Assembly: GCA_020199975.1 (NCBI GenBank)
Contig: JAIVJP010000434.1
Span: 1-5,444, forward strand
Direction of reading: 5' to 3'
Origin: Acidobacteriota bacterium
GTDB lineage: Bacteria > Acidobacteriota > Blastocatellia > Pyrinomonadales > Pyrinomonadaceae
Length of the DNA stretch: 5,444 nucleotides
Part shown: positions 5,192 to 5,444 of the stretch, one piece after another
Layout of the letters: each line of letters begins with the position of its first letter
Numbering within the stretch: position 1 is the first letter of the stretch
The notes under the pieces: generated by a model
Told to the model about the DNA's origin: nothing
What the model saw: only the letters and a program-made list of their open reading frames with translations
The model's database searches: none
Made by a program: the position numbers and the translations under genes

Positions 5192-5444
5192 ATGGCAGAC
5201 GAGAAATCAAGAGATACCAATCAACAGCAAGGTCAAGGTAACGAGAAGGCCCAGGGCGCGACTTCCCCAGCTGGCGCCCAGGGTCAACAGGGCAAAGGTC
5301 AACAGGGCAAAGGTCAACAGGGCCAGGGTGGTCAGCAAGGCCAAGGTGGTCAGCAGGGCCAGGGTGGTCAGCAGGGCCAGGGTGGTCAGCAGGGCCAGGG
5401 TGGTCAGCAGGGCCAGGGTGGTCAGCAGGGCCAAGGTGGTCAGC
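5192..5444 (+). CDS. Gly/Gln-rich low-complexity repeat protein, C-terminus beyond window
   Basis: I do not recognise a family. The visible 84 codons begin with a polar, charged head of about 30 residues (MADEKSRDTNQQQGQG, then NEKAQGATSPAG). Next come two copies of a five-residue unit, GQQGK (5282-5311), and then the six-residue unit GQGGQQ repeated to the window edge. There is no signal peptide, membrane segment, cysteine or aromatic residue in view, so it should be soluble and disordered. Glycine and glutamine dominance suggests a prion-like, hydration-related or phase-separating protein, but this is conjecture. The strong ribosome site and a reading frame kept by 15- and 18-base repeats support expression. 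The repetitive DNA also opens a minus-strand frame (5207-5434) of ALLTTL repeats, a shadow. Confidence 0.75.
   Translation, partial: MADEKSRDTNQQQGQGNEKAQGATSPAGAQGQQGKGQQGKGQQGQGGQQGQGGQQGQGGQQGQGGQQGQGGQQGQGGQQGQGGQ
5282..5444 (+). repeat. In-frame tandem repeat: 15-bp units, then 18-bp units continuing past the window
   Basis: Two 15-base units (GGTCAACAGGGCAAA, 5282-5311) and the nine bases GGTCAACAG are followed by 18-base units with consensus GGCCAGGGTGGTCAGCAG beginning at 5321. Six complete units end at 5428 and a seventh is cut at 5444. Units 3 to 6 (5357-5428) are identical in DNA; units 1, 2 and 7 differ only by CAG/CAA changes. This implies recent expansion of the array, and its length may vary between strains. 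Confidence 0.9.

Noticed and set aside
5207..5434. Minus-strand frame encoding repeated ALLTTL, resembling a hydrophobic membrane protein
   Set aside because: It is the antisense of the 18-bp tandem repeat, which keeps several frames open. It has no ribosome site, whereas the plus-strand frame has a strong one.

Overview
The window looks like bacterial chromosome of moderate G+C. It holds a run of minus-strand housekeeping genes with gene remnants and short repeats between them, and one plus-strand gene that runs off the right edge. No rRNA, tRNA or marker gene fixes the taxon. Heptamer tandem repeats and REP-like hairpins beside cmk, ribE and hemW would fit Acidobacteriota (Blastocatellia-like) or another large-genome environmental lineage, but that is a low-confidence inference.

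Layout from the left. Bases 1-732 (minus) are most of a beta-class DNA methyltransferase, cut by the left edge before its C-terminus. A gap of about 230 bases contains a sigma70-like promoter for it and some degraded coding-like sequence. Next, all on the minus strand and read right to left, come cmk (cytidylate kinase, 1839-2525), an unrecognised 41-residue single-span membrane protein (1608-1733) and ribE (riboflavin synthase, 966-1568). cmk is preceded by about 16 tandem heptamers (2530-2641) that run into the stop codon of an upstream alpha/beta-hydrolase gene (2630-3468). That hydrolase is split into two frames just after its catalytic serine and lacks a central segment, so it is probably a pseudogene.

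Bases 3469-3808 have no gene but hold a symmetric array of four REP-like hairpins bounded by a perfect 14-bp inverted repeat. hemW (3809-4951, minus) is a complete radical-SAM heme chaperone gene with a strong extended -10 box so close to the ATG that its mRNA may be nearly leaderless. A divergent intergenic region of 240 bases then leads to the plus-strand gene at 5192. This has a clear ribosome binding site and encodes a Gly/Gln-rich low-complexity protein built from an 18-bp tandem repeat that continues past the window end.

The functions (pyrimidine nucleotide supply, flavin synthesis, heme delivery, DNA methylation) are not one pathway. No new multi-gene system is evident. The least explained items are the Gly/Gln repeat protein, the small membrane protein and the two families of intergenic repeats.
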